Made by a program: the position numbers and the translations under genes
Part shown: in pieces, positions 23,841 through 33,492 of the stretch
Layout of the letters: each line of letters begins with the position of its first letter
How positions within the stretch are numbered: the first letter of the stretch is position 1
NCBI GenBank assembly: GCA_021029095.1
Contig: JAJOHG010000141.1
Location: forward strand, 1 to 64,000
Length of the DNA stretch: 64,000 nucleotides
Source of the DNA: Phellopilus nigrolimitatus
Lineage: Eukaryota > Basidiomycota > Agaricomycetes > Hymenochaetales > Hymenochaetaceae
Reading direction: 5' to 3'
The notes under the pieces: model-generated
Databases searched by the model: none
Told to the model about the DNA's origin: nothing
The model's input: the letters and a program-made list of their open reading frames with translations, nothing else

Positions 23841-25890
23841 TCAATCTTCATCCCCGCTAACATCCTCCTCGTCATCACTGGCCACGCCGATGACGCCTCC
23901 ACTCTCTTTCTCTCTCAGCTCCCGTCCCGCCTCCTTCAGTTTCTGGGAAAAGGCCTTGCGCGCTCCGACGTTGGCGCCGACATCCCAAACTTGCAGCTTG
24001 GCTTTCGAACCGGCCGCGGCAATGGTCAGGGGGTCGTCAGGCGAGAACCTAGCCGAGAAGACCTTACCCTACGATTCAAGAATTGTTTAAAAATGGTCGA
24101 GATAAGTAGGAAATTCACGGGACTCACGACGCCCAGGTCTCGTGAGTTCACGAGGCTCACGTCCCTTTTCCCGCCGCTTTTGTCGTTGACGTTCCACACC
24201 TTCACCATCTTGTCCGTGCCTCCGGTCACCAAACAGCCGCGAATATGCGGGTTTACGTCGAGAGCAGAGGCGGCACCGTCGTGGGCGGCGAGCATGAAAC
24301 GAGACGGGGAAGGGAGGTTGAGATCTGATGGCAGGGCGCGGACGTCGAAATTCAGGACAATTCCGTTCTCCAGAGAGACCTGACAACAAAGTATGAGTAA
24401 TTTTGACTCTTTTTTTCTCTGATTTTCTTCTGATGGACGCACATAAAACCCGTTGTCTTCCCAGGGGTCCCATCTTACTGCTTCCACATCCGCACCGACG
24501 ACTGCACCGACACCCGATGCTGGCGAGCGCGTATCAAAAGTCCGTACTGTGCGGTCGTAGCTTCCCGTCAGCAACATCGTCGGCTCCTTCTCGTTCCACT
24601 GCACCGCTTGAACCTTGTCCTTGTGCACGTCAAAGCTCCGCAGCGCGCCGCTGCCCTCGCCATCGCCCGTCGGGTCGCGACTCAGGTCCCACAGCTTCAC
24701 CGTACGGTCCGCGGATGCAGAGGCAAGCAGGTTGCGGTGCGCGCGGTTCCATGCGAGCGCGAGGACCGCGTCGACGTGGTGTGCGGTGCTCGTCGTGCGC
24801 GCCTTCGTCTTTTTCTTCTTCTTCTTGCCCGTACCCAGCGGCACGGGGACATGTGCGGCGGTCTTGTCCGGCCGTCCAAGGATAGAGTCTGGGTAAAGCG
24901 CGTCGACGGTGTCGAGCGACCAGATCTCGATCTCCGGGTCGAAGGTGCCTACGGCGATATAGTTCCCGAAACCCGCTGTGGGCTTCGCGGACGCGTCATC
25001 TATAGACATGCCGTCGGCGTCTTGCGATTTTGAGGCGTTGAATGGTGGGAAGTCGAGCCATTCGAGACAGAGGGGGAAGGCGGGAAGCATGATGTCGTGA
25101 TGCACGTAGAGATTTTCCTGAGACTCGTCGTAGACATAGATCTCAAGCTGCGAGATCTCGTCTTCGGTTTTTGCGGCGACTAGGATGTTGTCAGAGGGAA
25201 GGACTTCGAGCTCTTCGCGTTCTTCCTCTTCCTCGTCCTACAAGACCTTTAGTTTTATGTAGTTCCACATGAGTCCTTACCCACCTCTTTTAATGTGATA
25301 TATGGATCGTCGTCATTATCCTTGTAGTATGTGAGACCTTTTATATTACTAAATGGCCCGGATGCTAAAGAAACACGATCAACGCCACACAGCGGAGAGT
25401 ATGGTATGGCATACCTATGGACTTCGACTCCTTATCATAGTCATCCAGGTTATACTTCGACAGATCATCATCACCGCCATTCGCCTTGGGTGTGGGGTCT
25501 GTGTCCATCTGCACATCCTCTTCACTGTCCCCGCGCAAGTGTCAGCGAGTCCAAGCAAAAGCGCGCATAGGAACAGCATAGATACGCACTCGACCCAGGC
25601 GTCCTCGTCCTCGTCATCGCCGCCGTCGTCCGCCTCGTCACCCTCGGCGCCCTTTCCCATCTGGTTCGCAGCCTCGTGCGCACGCTCGAGTTCTATTCGC
25701 GCATCTTCAAGCTCTATGCGGGCGAGCGCGCTGACGCGCCCGAGCTCCTTTTCGTCGAGATTGTACTTTTGAGGGTGCTGCGCTGCGACTCCTCGTTTAA
25801 CCCTGAATTATGCGCTGAGTATTAATCTCAGTCCAGCCATGGGCATACAGGGCAAACTGACCAGGAGACGCAGGAGATGAGGCTGCTCAT
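23841..25890 (-). CDS. PWP1: periodic tryptophan protein 1 (WD40, ribosome biogenesis)
   Basis: 568-residue WD-repeat protein in seven exons (25890-25862, 25802-25590, 25524-25415, 25364-25285, 25237-24443, 24379-24128, 24068-23841) with a continuous frame. It starts MSSLISCVSWVKRGVA and has the conserved HPQKYNLDEKELGRVSALAR helix. Acidic segments precede WD40 blades such as IAVGTFDPEIEIWSLD, LLASASADRTVKLWDLSRD, MLLTGSYDRTVRTFDTR and CLVTGGTDKMVKVWNVND. The C-terminus is acidic (ASDDEEDVSGDED). Pwp1 is a nucleolar protein needed for 25S rRNA processing and early 60S assembly. A Lys-rich KKKKKKTK run lies between blades. It converges on eIF3j with 175 bp between stop codons. Confidence 0.93.
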
Positions 25891-26029
25891 GGCTGCTAAA
25901 TCTTGAAGTTTTTCTTACATGCCGATCAGTTGCACAACGCCGAAGATTGCCTTTTATAGGTTGTTTGATTTATGGCACTGCGTTTTCGAGTGTATCGAAC
26001 GGCATCTAGCCTCGCAAAAAAAGAACCCT

Positions 26030-26034
26030 ATACT
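26030..26034. repeat. target-site duplication, left copy (ATACT)
   Basis: ATACT directly abuts the outer TG of the left LTR and is repeated at 31782-31786 directly after the outer CA of the right LTR. A perfect 5-bp duplication is typical of Ty1/copia integration and defines the element ends. Confidence 0.95.
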
Positions 26035-26601
26035 TGTAGCTTGGTGAGACAAGTCCGCGCAACGGCACTACAATAGTACACCTAGTACAACGTAGACTCA
26101 GTCGTTTGCGCGGTATGCGAACGTCTTTATATCGGAAACTAACCTAGTACAACGTAGACTAGTTTAATGAAGTAATAAGCAAAAGTATAATAGTTCGTTA
26201 TAATGTCCGAAAGCTCACCTCAGTCGTTTGCGCGGTATGCGAACGTCTGAGGTGGCCGAAAGAATAAACAGGCTTTTTATACTACGGGTTTTCGGGGCTG
26301 CGGAGAGCCGCTTTTACGCTACGGAAAAAGGGGGGAATGACAAAAGGAGATAAAGACACATAAAGGATGAGTAAATGACTGTTTATCTAGGGACCGAGAA
26401 ACGAGGGGGGGTCCGAGCAGCGAGCGGGGGTGGTGCGCGAGTGGCGCGCGGGTAAACGGAGATCGCGGGCAAGCCAATCGCAGTCCAGCGAGCCTCGGGC
26501 TCGCTGAGCCGAGACGCTGCGCTTGCGAACTCGCCGATCGAGCACGCAACCAGTGCGCACTCGCTCGCGGCCTCGCGGCTCCGCCGACTTGGATTCCAAC
26601 A
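26035..26601 (-). repeat. 3' LTR (567 bp)
   Basis: The element's downstream LTR in its minus-strand sense. It contains the same two internal direct-repeat pairs as the other LTR: an 18-bp unit at 26081-26098 and 26143-26160, and a 30-bp unit at 26097-26126 and 26219-26248. I found no difference from 31215-31781. Confidence 0.96.
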
Positions 26602-26612
26602 CTCCCCCTCAA
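26602..26612 (-). other. polypurine tract next to the 3' LTR
   Basis: Minus-strand TTGAGGGGGAG directly precedes the TG of the 3' LTR, the position where plus-strand DNA synthesis is primed. It overlaps the gag-pol stop codon (TGA, 26609-26611). Confidence 0.85.
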
Positions 26613-29600
26613 GTCGAGAGGAGTCCGAGCGCGGCCGCGAAGTGCTTGACCTTGAACGAAGGCAGCGGTTTCGTGAGCGCGTCGGCGACCATGTCGGCGG
26701 TCGGGCAGTACGTTAGCTTGATCGAGCCGTTTTCGCAGACCCAGCGCAGGAAGTGGTATCGGATGTCGATGTGTTTCGTGCGCGCGTGGTACTGGTGGTC
26801 TTTCGTGAGCGCGATCGCGGACTGGTTGTCCGAGAAAAGAGTTGTCGGTCCGTCGATCGGTGCGAAGAGTTGTTCGATGAGTTGTCGGAGCCAAATGGCC
26901 TCCTTCGCGGCGTGCGTCGCCGCGACGTATTCGCTCTCGGTCGTCGAGAGCGAAACGATCTCCTGCCGCTTAGAGTACCAAGAAACAGCTCCGCCGTCAA
27001 TTAAAAATGCATTACCTGAGATCGCGCGCCGGTCCTCCTGCATGCTTCCATCCGCGTCCGCGTACCCCTTCATTCCGCCATCTCCAGCATCTCCGGTTCC
27101 TCCGTACGTGAGCCGAAGGTTTCGCGTACCCTTCAGGTAGCGAAAGAGACGCTTGACGGCTTCCCAGTGCACGGGACCGGGGTCGTTCGAGAATCGCGAG
27201 AGGAGTGTCACCCCGAATGCGGTGTCCGGTCGCGTCGCCAGTGCCGCGTACATCACCGAGCCGAGCGCTTCGCGGTACGGTGCATTGCGCATCAAGGCGC
27301 GGTCCTGCGCGGTTTTCGGCCCCTGCTGGCTATGCAGGCGGATGTTCGGGTCCATGGGCGACGAGGCGGGTTTGAGTTCTTCGAAGTTGAACCGAGCGAG
27401 GATGGACGTGATATAAGCCGATTGCGACAGCGAAAGTGTTTTCGCGTCGCGGTTTCGCTGGACTTCGATCCCGAGCAGCCAGTGCAGAGGGCCGAGGTCC
27501 GTGACCTCGACATAGCGAGCGAGACCGGACTTGAGTGCAGACACGAGCGCAGTGGTGGTAGCCGCGATCGTACAGTCGTCGACATGCACGACGACAATAG
27601 TCACGTCACGGCCTTCGTGACGAAAAAACACGGCTTGATCCACGTCACAGCGAGTCAGGCCGAGCTCGTCGACAAAGATCCAGGTCAGCTTCTGGTACCA
27701 CCTTCGTCCACTCTGCTTCAAGCCGTACAATGTCTTTCGCAACCTCAAGACTTTCGTGCCCGCGTCGCGCGGTGCATATCCAGGCGGGTGGCGCATGTAA
27801 ATGACCTCATCGGCCTCGAGTTCTCCGTTAAGGTAAGCTCCTTTAATATCGACTTGCTCGAGCTCCAGGTCCAATCGCGCGGCCATTGCGAGAGTCGCTC
27901 GAATCGATGCGAGCTTCGCGACGGGCGCGAAAGTGTCGAAATAATCGATTCCCGGCACCTGGCTGAATCCCTGCGCGACAAGTCGAGCTTTGCGGCGGAC
28001 GACGTTTCCGGCCGCATCCCTCTTGATCTTGAACACCCACTTCGATCCGACAACATTGGCACCTGCCGGGGGCTCCTCCAGCACCCACGTACCAGCCGAA
28101 TGAAGTGTCTCCAACTCCTCGTTGATCGCGCGCTCCCATTCCGACCATTCTGGGAGGCGCTTCGCTTCTGCGAGCGATCGCGGTTCGAGTCCCTCGGCCT
28201 CCTCCATCGCGGCCGAAAACTCATACTCCTCGTCGTAATCGTCCTCGATCACCAGGTTCGCCGATTCCTCATCCTGCTCGACAAACTCGCGCATTGAGCG
28301 CATTCCTCGCGGGAGGGGACCATCGCGGCGCCAGTGCGTCGGCGTTCCTTCGCCTGCTGCAATGCGGCGCTGATAGGCCGACGGCATGCGAACTCGCCGC
28401 TCGCGCGGCTCCGGTGCTTGCGCCGGAAGATGAGACGCTGCTGGTCTCTCCGGGGCAGGCTGCGGCTCTTCCGCTGGCGGATCGCTCGTCGCTTCGGCGG
28501 GATCGGCGGGTCCCTGGGGATTTTCGGCGGGTGGTGGCGGCGCTGGCGGATTTGCGGGCAGTGTCGGTGTCGGTGTCGCGATCGGCGGTGAGTTTTTCGA
28601 AGTCGTTTCGTTTTCTACTCCGCCATCAAGTTCCTCCCCCTCGAGACGACTCGAAATGTCTCCAGGGTCGAAATAAACATTACGCTCGACACTAATGCTT
28701 TTCTTTTCCGGCCAATAAATGCGCTGTCCATTCGACGTCTTGTCGAAACCCATCCACCGTCCCTCTCGCGCACGCGGTTCGAGCTTCGAGCCCGAATCGT
28801 CGTGAACCCAACACTTGGATCCCCATACGCGCAGTCCGCGAAGATCGGGCTTCAGCCCGGTCATCGCTTCGTGCGGCGTCTTGTCCTTCAGTGCGCGCGT
28901 CGGGGTTCGGTTTTTCAACCAAACAGCGTGTCCAGCCGCCTCCGCCCACAAAAACTTCGGCATGCGGCTCGCGTGCAACATTGCGCGAACCTTCTCGAGA
29001 ATCGTCCGGTTCAGCCGCTCCGCGACGCCGTTGTGTTGCGGAGTGTCGTGAACGGTAAGTTTCTGCTTCGTACCTTTACTATTCAAGTACATGACGAACT
29101 CCTTGCCAGTGTACTCGCCACCGCGATCCGAGTGAAGAACTTGGATCTTAGCGTTCATTTGCGTTTCGGCCCAAGCTTCGAAGTGTCGGTAAGATCGAAA
29201 AACATCACTTTTCTTCTTCAGCAGATACAATTTCGTCACGCGCGTCGCATCGTCCGTGAAAGAGACGTAGTAGTGTCGCCCGCCGAGCGAGCGAGTCGGC
29301 GACGGTCCCCAAACATCGGTATGGACCTCGCCTCCGAATTGCGCAGCGCGCTCTCCCTCTCGTTCACGCGCGATCATGCGGCGGGTCGCTTTCGCGTATA
29401 CGCAGGACTCGCAAAGTGTTGGTGTCGGCCCGGAGGTGTCGAGGCGCAACCCCGTAACCCACCCATTACGAACTAACCGCTCCGCGACCTTAGGCGAAAC
29501 GTGGCCCATGCGAGCATGCAGCTCCATGAGGCTCAATGTCTCCTCGGCCGCATTCGCTGCATCGCGCAGCGTCGGGTCGGCCGACTCGTGCGCGAACCGA

Positions 29601-31141
29601 TACAGGCCTTTACTCGAGCGCAAAACCTCGCCAATACAATTTCCGGCCGCGTCGCGAAGTACACACTTGTTTCCGCCGAATACTGCGAAGTAGGCTGCGC
29701 GATCGAGCGCGCCGACGGACACAAGTGTATATCCGACTTCGGGGGAATAAAGGACTTCGGTAAGTGTCAATTTCGTCGGCGTCTCGCCGTTCGGGAGTTC
29801 GATCGCTAAATCTCCCTCTCCCACAGCGTGGAAGGTTTGCTTGTTCGCGGCGTGCAAATTCTTCGGCGGCGTCTCGACAAAGTTCGTGAAGTCTTCGCGG
29901 TACGGCGAAATATGACGCGTAGAGCCCGAATCGAGGATCGCGCGACGTGCATCGTCGGTTTCGCGAAGGTGAATAACCTGCGCGATCTCCTCTTCGTCTG
30001 TATCGTCTTCGCTCACGTCGCTCTCGGGGTACGAGCTCGAAGGCTCGTCGTCCTCGTCATCGGACCAGAAATCGGCCGGCTCTTCATCTTCGCTATCAGA
30101 CAGGTCGACTAAGTCGGGCATCAAGCCCATGTCATCATCGTCGTCCTCGTCGTCCGACGAATCCCAGGCCGCATTACAGCAGTCCCATACGCCGTCCGAG
30201 TCCGAGTCGACAGCCGCATTCGCGCTGTCCTTCGGCCTCTCCTTGGCCGACGGTTTTCTCGGCTTCGGGCACTTCGCGCGAAGGTGCCCGGTCTCGCCAC
30301 AGTTCCAGCAGGCTCCGCGCGGCTTCGGCTCGCTTTTCTGCTTGTTTCTCGGCACCGTACTGACATGCAACGCCTCGTCCTTCTCTTTAGGTCCTCGCGC
30401 GGGTTCCTTTCGCTTCGCAAGTCGCTCGCGTTTCTGGCGATCGGCCTCGTCCGAAATAATATGGATCAAGACTTCGGGGTCGACTTCGCGGAGCGAGGCG
30501 ATCTGCGCTTCGGTGAGCGGCTGCGCTGTGATTGTTGCGACGTTTCGCGCCGCGATCTCCGCCGAGGTCAGCTGCGCGGACGCGAATGTCGCCAGTCGGT
30601 TCGGGATGGCGGTAATAATTGTCGAACGAAAATCCTTGTCGGATATATCAACACCCGACTGCGCCAGCGTCTCGCGGCGCATGCGCAAGTCGCTCAGGAA
30701 CTCGCGGATGTCGGCATCCCCGGGGCAACGTGCCTCGAGAAATTCGGTGCGTAGCGAAGTCTGCGCGAAAGCGGACTTCGATGTAAACTCACGTACCACT
30801 GCGCTCCAGCGCGCGGTACAATCCGCCAGGTTTCCGACCTGGATGAGGGTCGAATCGGCCAGGCGCTGGGACAACAGATACATCGCGATATCCTCGTCCT
30901 TATCCCAGGCCTCTTGGCGCGCGTCAATGTCGTCGTTGGGATCGGCTTGACCATTCGCTACCGCAGCAGTAGCGACAGCAGCAGCAACCGGCTCGGGGCG
31001 AATCGACGATCCGTCAAAATGCCCCCACTTTCCTTTCGCCTTCACGGCGGCCTGGAAACGCATCCGGTATATCACCCAGTTCGCGCCGCTCGTCGCGAGC
31101 TTCGGAACTGAAGTAGGGAGGGTGTCGTGCGAGCTAGACAT
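26609..31141 (-). CDS. copia-type gag-pol polyprotein
   Basis: Uninterrupted 1510-codon frame. Residues 1-300 are gag with a CCHC zinc knuckle (C278, C281, H286, C291). The protease active site is DSGST at 404-408. The pre-integrase HHCC zinc finger spans about 541-580. The integrase core has D609, D672 and E708, the last pair in D-35-E spacing. A Pro-rich linker (about 850-910) leads to reverse transcriptase from about residue 1012, with VDIKGAYLNG around 1097 and catalytic HVDD at 1186-1189, where YVDD is usual. RNase H follows, with the DNQSAIAL and STTESEYVA motifs at the C-terminus. No frameshift separates gag from pol, so the gag:pol ratio must be set another way. Acidic runs lie between knuckle and protease (316-386). 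Confidence 0.97.
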   Translation of the reverse strand: MSSSHDTLPTSVPKLATSGANWVIYRMRFQAAVKAKGKWGHFDGSSIRPEPVAAAVATAAVANGQADPNDDIDARQEAWDKDEDIAMYLLSQRLADSTLIQVGNLADCTARWSAVVREFTSKSAFAQTSLRTEFLEARCPGDADIREFLSDLRMRRETLAQSGVDISDKDFRSTIITAIPNRLATFASAQLTSAEIAARNVATITAQPLTEAQIASLREVDPEVLIHIISDEADRQKRERLAKRKEPARGPKEKDEALHVSTVPRNKQKSEPKPRGACWNCGETGHLRAKCPKPRKPSAKERPKDSANAAVDSDSDGVWDCCNAAWDSSDDEDDDDDMGLMPDLVDLSDSEDEEPADFWSDDEDDEPSSSYPESDVSEDDTDEEEIAQVIHLRETDDARRAILDSGSTRHISPYREDFTNFVETPPKNLHAANKQTFHAVGEGDLAIELPNGETPTKLTLTEVLYSPEVGYTLVSVGALDRAAYFAVFGGNKCVLRDAAGNCIGEVLRSSKGLYRFAHESADPTLRDAANAAEETLSLMELHARMGHVSPKVAERLVRNGWVTGLRLDTSGPTPTLCESCVYAKATRRMIAREREGERAAQFGGEVHTDVWGPSPTRSLGGRHYYVSFTDDATRVTKLYLLKKKSDVFRSYRHFEAWAETQMNAKIQVLHSDRGGEYTGKEFVMYLNSKGTKQKLTVHDTPQHNGVAERLNRTILEKVRAMLHASRMPKFLWAEAAGHAVWLKNRTPTRALKDKTPHEAMTGLKPDLRGLRVWGSKCWVHDDSGSKLEPRAREGRWMGFDKTSNGQRIYWPEKKSISVERNVYFDPGDISSRLEGEELDGGVENETTSKNSPPIATPTPTLPANPPAPPPPAENPQGPADPAEATSDPPAEEPQPAPERPAASHLPAQAPEPRERRVRMPSAYQRRIAAGEGTPTHWRRDGPLPRGMRSMREFVEQDEESANLVIEDDYDEEYEFSAAMEEAEGLEPRSLAEAKRLPEWSEWERAINEELETLHSAGTWVLEEPPAGANVVGSKWVFKIKRDAAGNVVRRKARLVAQGFSQVPGIDYFDTFAPVAKLASIRATLAMAARLDLELEQVDIKGAYLNGELEADEVIYMRHPPGYAPRDAGTKVLRLRKTLYGLKQSGRRWYQKLTWIFVDELGLTRCDVDQAVFFRHEGRDVTIVVVHVDDCTIAATTTALVSALKSGLARYVEVTDLGPLHWLLGIEVQRNRDAKTLSLSQSAYITSILARFNFEELKPASSPMDPNIRLHSQQGPKTAQDRALMRNAPYREALGSVMYAALATRPDTAFGVTLLSRFSNDPGPVHWEAVKRLFRYLKGTRNLRLTYGGTGDAGDGGMKGYADADGSMQEDRRAISGNAFLIDGGAVSWYSKRQEIVSLSTTESEYVAATHAAKEAIWLRQLIEQLFAPIDGPTTLFSDNQSAIALTKDHQYHARTKHIDIRYHFLRWVCENGSIKLTYCPTADMVADALTKPLPSFKVKHFAAALGLLST

Positions 31142-31203
31142 GAGTGGCGAAATTTGTGTATGTCGTACAAAATAAAAATTCGGCTTCGCTCAGTGGCTAG
31201 CAA

Positions 31204-31214
31204 GGCTCATAACC
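31204..31214 (-). other. primer binding site, initiator-tRNA-Met anticodon-arm type
   Basis: The 11 bases directly after the 5' LTR read GGTTATGAGCC in the element's sense. This is complementary to the GGCTCATAACC anticodon stem-loop of eukaryotic initiator tRNA-Met, not to a tRNA 3' end. It is the half-tRNA priming mode known from Drosophila copia and several plant and fungal copia elements. Confidence 0.85.
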
Positions 31215-31781
31215 TGTAGCTTGGTGAGACAAGTCCGCGCAACGGCACTACAATAGTACACCTAGTACAACGTAGACTCAGTCGTTTGCGCGGTATGCGA
31301 ACGTCTTTATATCGGAAACTAACCTAGTACAACGTAGACTAGTTTAATGAAGTAATAAGCAAAAGTATAATAGTTCGTTATAATGTCCGAAAGCTCACCT
31401 CAGTCGTTTGCGCGGTATGCGAACGTCTGAGGTGGCCGAAAGAATAAACAGGCTTTTTATACTACGGGTTTTCGGGGCTGCGGAGAGCCGCTTTTACGCT
31501 ACGGAAAAAGGGGGGAATGACAAAAGGAGATAAAGACACATAAAGGATGAGTAAATGACTGTTTATCTAGGGACCGAGAAACGAGGGGGGGTCCGAGCAG
31601 CGAGCGGGGGTGGTGCGCGAGTGGCGCGCGGGTAAACGGAGATCGCGGGCAAGCCAATCGCAGTCCAGCGAGCCTCGGGCTCGCTGAGCCGAGACGCTGC
31701 GCTTGCGAACTCGCCGATCGAGCACGCAACCAGTGCGCACTCGCTCGCGGCCTCGCGGCTCCGCCGACTTGGATTCCAACA
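31215..31781 (-). repeat. 5' LTR (567 bp)
   Basis: The promoter-bearing LTR in sense orientation (31781 to 31215). A TATA-like GTATAAAAAG lies on the minus strand at about 31453-31462, so U3 is roughly 31781-31430 and R/U5 the remainder. U3 is GC-rich and the R/U5 side holds the internal direct repeats. Confidence 0.95.
31453..31461 (-). promoter_or_regulatory. TATA box of the retrotransposon promoter
   Basis: Minus-strand TATAAAAAG within the 5' LTR, at a sensible distance upstream of the predicted R region. The same sequence is at 26273-26281 in the 3' LTR. Function is inferred from position and consensus. Confidence 0.6.
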
Positions 31782-32345
31782 ATACTCGCCGCGGAAAAAA
31801 TAGTAATTAAGAGATTATGACTTGGTTGTCAAAAAAGAAAGTGCTTCATACAGTAAGTGCTCATGTTGGAAAGGAAAAAGCCTCTGATAAGGATAGGAAG
31901 CGAGTGTAAGTAATGATTGAGGCACGCTGCTCCACTTCAAAAATCAGCGCCCTGCCCACAAGTGCCATGTATCATGCATTCGAGCTTGCTATACTCTATA
32001 CTCTCCGGGCGAAAAATTATGCGTGGGGTCAGTGCCTACTTCCACACCAGGATTTCCAGATCCATTCGCCCTGCCCCCTCTCTGCGTCTCTCTTTTTCAC
32101 GTTCTCCCCTCTAACTGTACTTGTGTTTACCCATGAATTAGTTGATTGACCGATTTTGTTGATTGCTAAAAATATTGACAATATTAGGTATTGATTGTGG
32201 CTCTTGCTTGATCGACGGGCTTCGACCATCCAGTGCAGCGCCAACGGTTTCCTTTTTGAGGCTGGTTGCTATTGATCACTTGCCGATCGCGATTAGCAAG
32301 TCTTGGATCGAACCTTCGGCAGCGCCGAAGTCTCAACCAACCGTC
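31782..32345. other. target duplication right copy and intergenic sequence
   Basis: ATACT at 31782-31786 is the right target duplication. The rest (to 32345) is the upstream region of the hydrolase-fold gene; short frames at 31913-32149 have no motif. Confidence 0.6.
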
Positions 32346-33274
32346 ATGTCGGAGTCGCCTCAAGTTGCTAAGGAAATACACCTGAAGCAGGAGTCTTCGT
32401 CTCTGGCGCCGCGCGTCAAGCCCGCGCCGGACGCGTCCGCGATCCCCGTGCCGTTCGTATATGCGCCGAGCGACGACGGCACGGACGAGAACCTGCTTAT
32501 CCTCCTGCACGGCCTCGGCAAGCATCCGCGTTCCTTCTCTGCGAAGCGCGGCATCTGAATCGGCGCTGCAGGTGACACGCATGTACCATTCGGGAAGCTC
32601 GGAAAGCAGCTCAGGCTCCCCCAAACGGCGACGCTCGCACTGAGGGCGCCTCAGCAGTACGTCCCATGACCTCTTTGGAAAAATCACTAAACTGACTTGC
32701 CTGTGTAAGGATCCCGTACCTCTACGAAGAGGCGTACCAATGGTACCCATCCTTCGATGACCTCGGCGAGCCGATCGTGCGCCCGAACCCCGCGCCGGGT
32801 GTCTCGCTGCTCTCGACGGCCATCGCACACCTCACAACCACATGTGCATGGCGGCCCGCGCAGATCCACCTCTTCGGCTTCGCGCAGGGCGGGTCTGTCG
32901 CGCTCGAGGCCGCGGTTGCGCACTGGAAGGCGCGGCCGCGGCTGCCCGAGGCGGACGCGGAGAAGGCGCACGCGCTCGGGAGCGCGGTGAGCGTCGGCGG
33001 GCCGCTGCTGCTGCACCATGCGATCAGCACGGCGTGCGCGACTCCTGCGCTGGTGCTGCACCGCGCGCCACCGAGTGCGCTCGCGCTGGGTGCGGGGGAC
33101 CGGGCGGCGCTGGCGCGGCTGTTTGTATGGGCGAAGGAGGTGGAGCTCGCTGTGGGCGAGAGTATGCCTGCGAGCCGGGAGGAGTGGGAGCCCGTGATGG
33201 AGTTTTGGAGCCAGCGACTGGGGAAAAGGACGGGAGAAGGACTGTATGAGGTATTGGGTGGAACGGCGGTGTAG
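32346..33274 (+). CDS. alpha/beta-hydrolase (phospholipase/carboxylesterase family), probably inactive
   Basis: 273-residue protein in three exons (32346-32517, 32572-32656, 32710-33274). The fold signature NLLILLHGLGDTHVPFGKL, then LPQTATLALRAPQQIPYLYE and WRPAQIHLFGFAQGGSVALE, places it with acyl-protein-thioesterase-like hydrolases. The nucleophile elbow reads GFAQGG where active members have GFSQGG, so the serine is replaced by alanine. The catalytic histidine position near the C-terminus reads GESMPASREEW instead of GHSMP, and no clear acid lies after the preceding strand. The first intron (32518-32571) must start with GC (G|GCAAGC) to give the conserved HGLGDTHVPF; a GT alternative breaks that motif. 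I infer a pseudo-enzyme, perhaps a binding or regulatory protein. Confidence 0.82.
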
Positions 33275-33492
33275 ATACCTTGTATACTTGCGTACTTTGG
33301 AACTTGGACACTTAGTGTGACTTTCGTTCACGATACCAGTTCAATGTTGGGGGAGGGGACTGTAACGAATTCGTGGGCTGAACTATGCGAATTTTGAAAC
33401 AGACCAGCATCTAAAATGAAATTATTATTCCATTCTTCATCAAACAACCACAGCAATAAAATGTTCAGCCAGATTGTAGCAGCCTTATTTGG

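Larger units (their letters stand above)
26035..31781 (-). mobile_element. full-length Ty1/copia LTR retrotransposon
   Basis: 5747-bp element transcribed on the minus strand. Two 567-bp LTRs (26035-26601 and 31215-31781) that look identical by eye flank one long gag-pol frame. In sense orientation each LTR begins TGTTGG and ends GCTACA. The primer binding site abuts the 5' LTR and the polypurine tract abuts the 3' LTR. A perfect 5-bp target duplication (ATACT) surrounds the element. The order protease-integrase-reverse transcriptase-RNase H is diagnostic of Pseudoviridae-type (copia) elements as opposed to gypsy. Identical LTRs, an open frame and an intact target duplication mean insertion was very recent and the copy may still be mobile; activity itself is an inference. 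It sits between the PWP1 start and the hydrolase-fold gene. Confidence 0.97.

Noticed and set aside
26319..26894. Minus-strand frame spanning the LTR and the polyprotein end
   Set aside because: Crosses the LTR boundary in a frame other than pol; the same LTR part recurs at 31499-31729 where it is simply untranslated LTR.
27167..28297. 376-codon plus-strand frame opposite the reverse transcriptase
   Set aside because: Antisense shadow of the gag-pol frame; composition driven, no family signature.
30129..30950. 273-codon plus-strand frame opposite the gag region
   Set aside because: It mirrors the GC-rich codon pattern of the minus-strand polyprotein and has no motif of its own.
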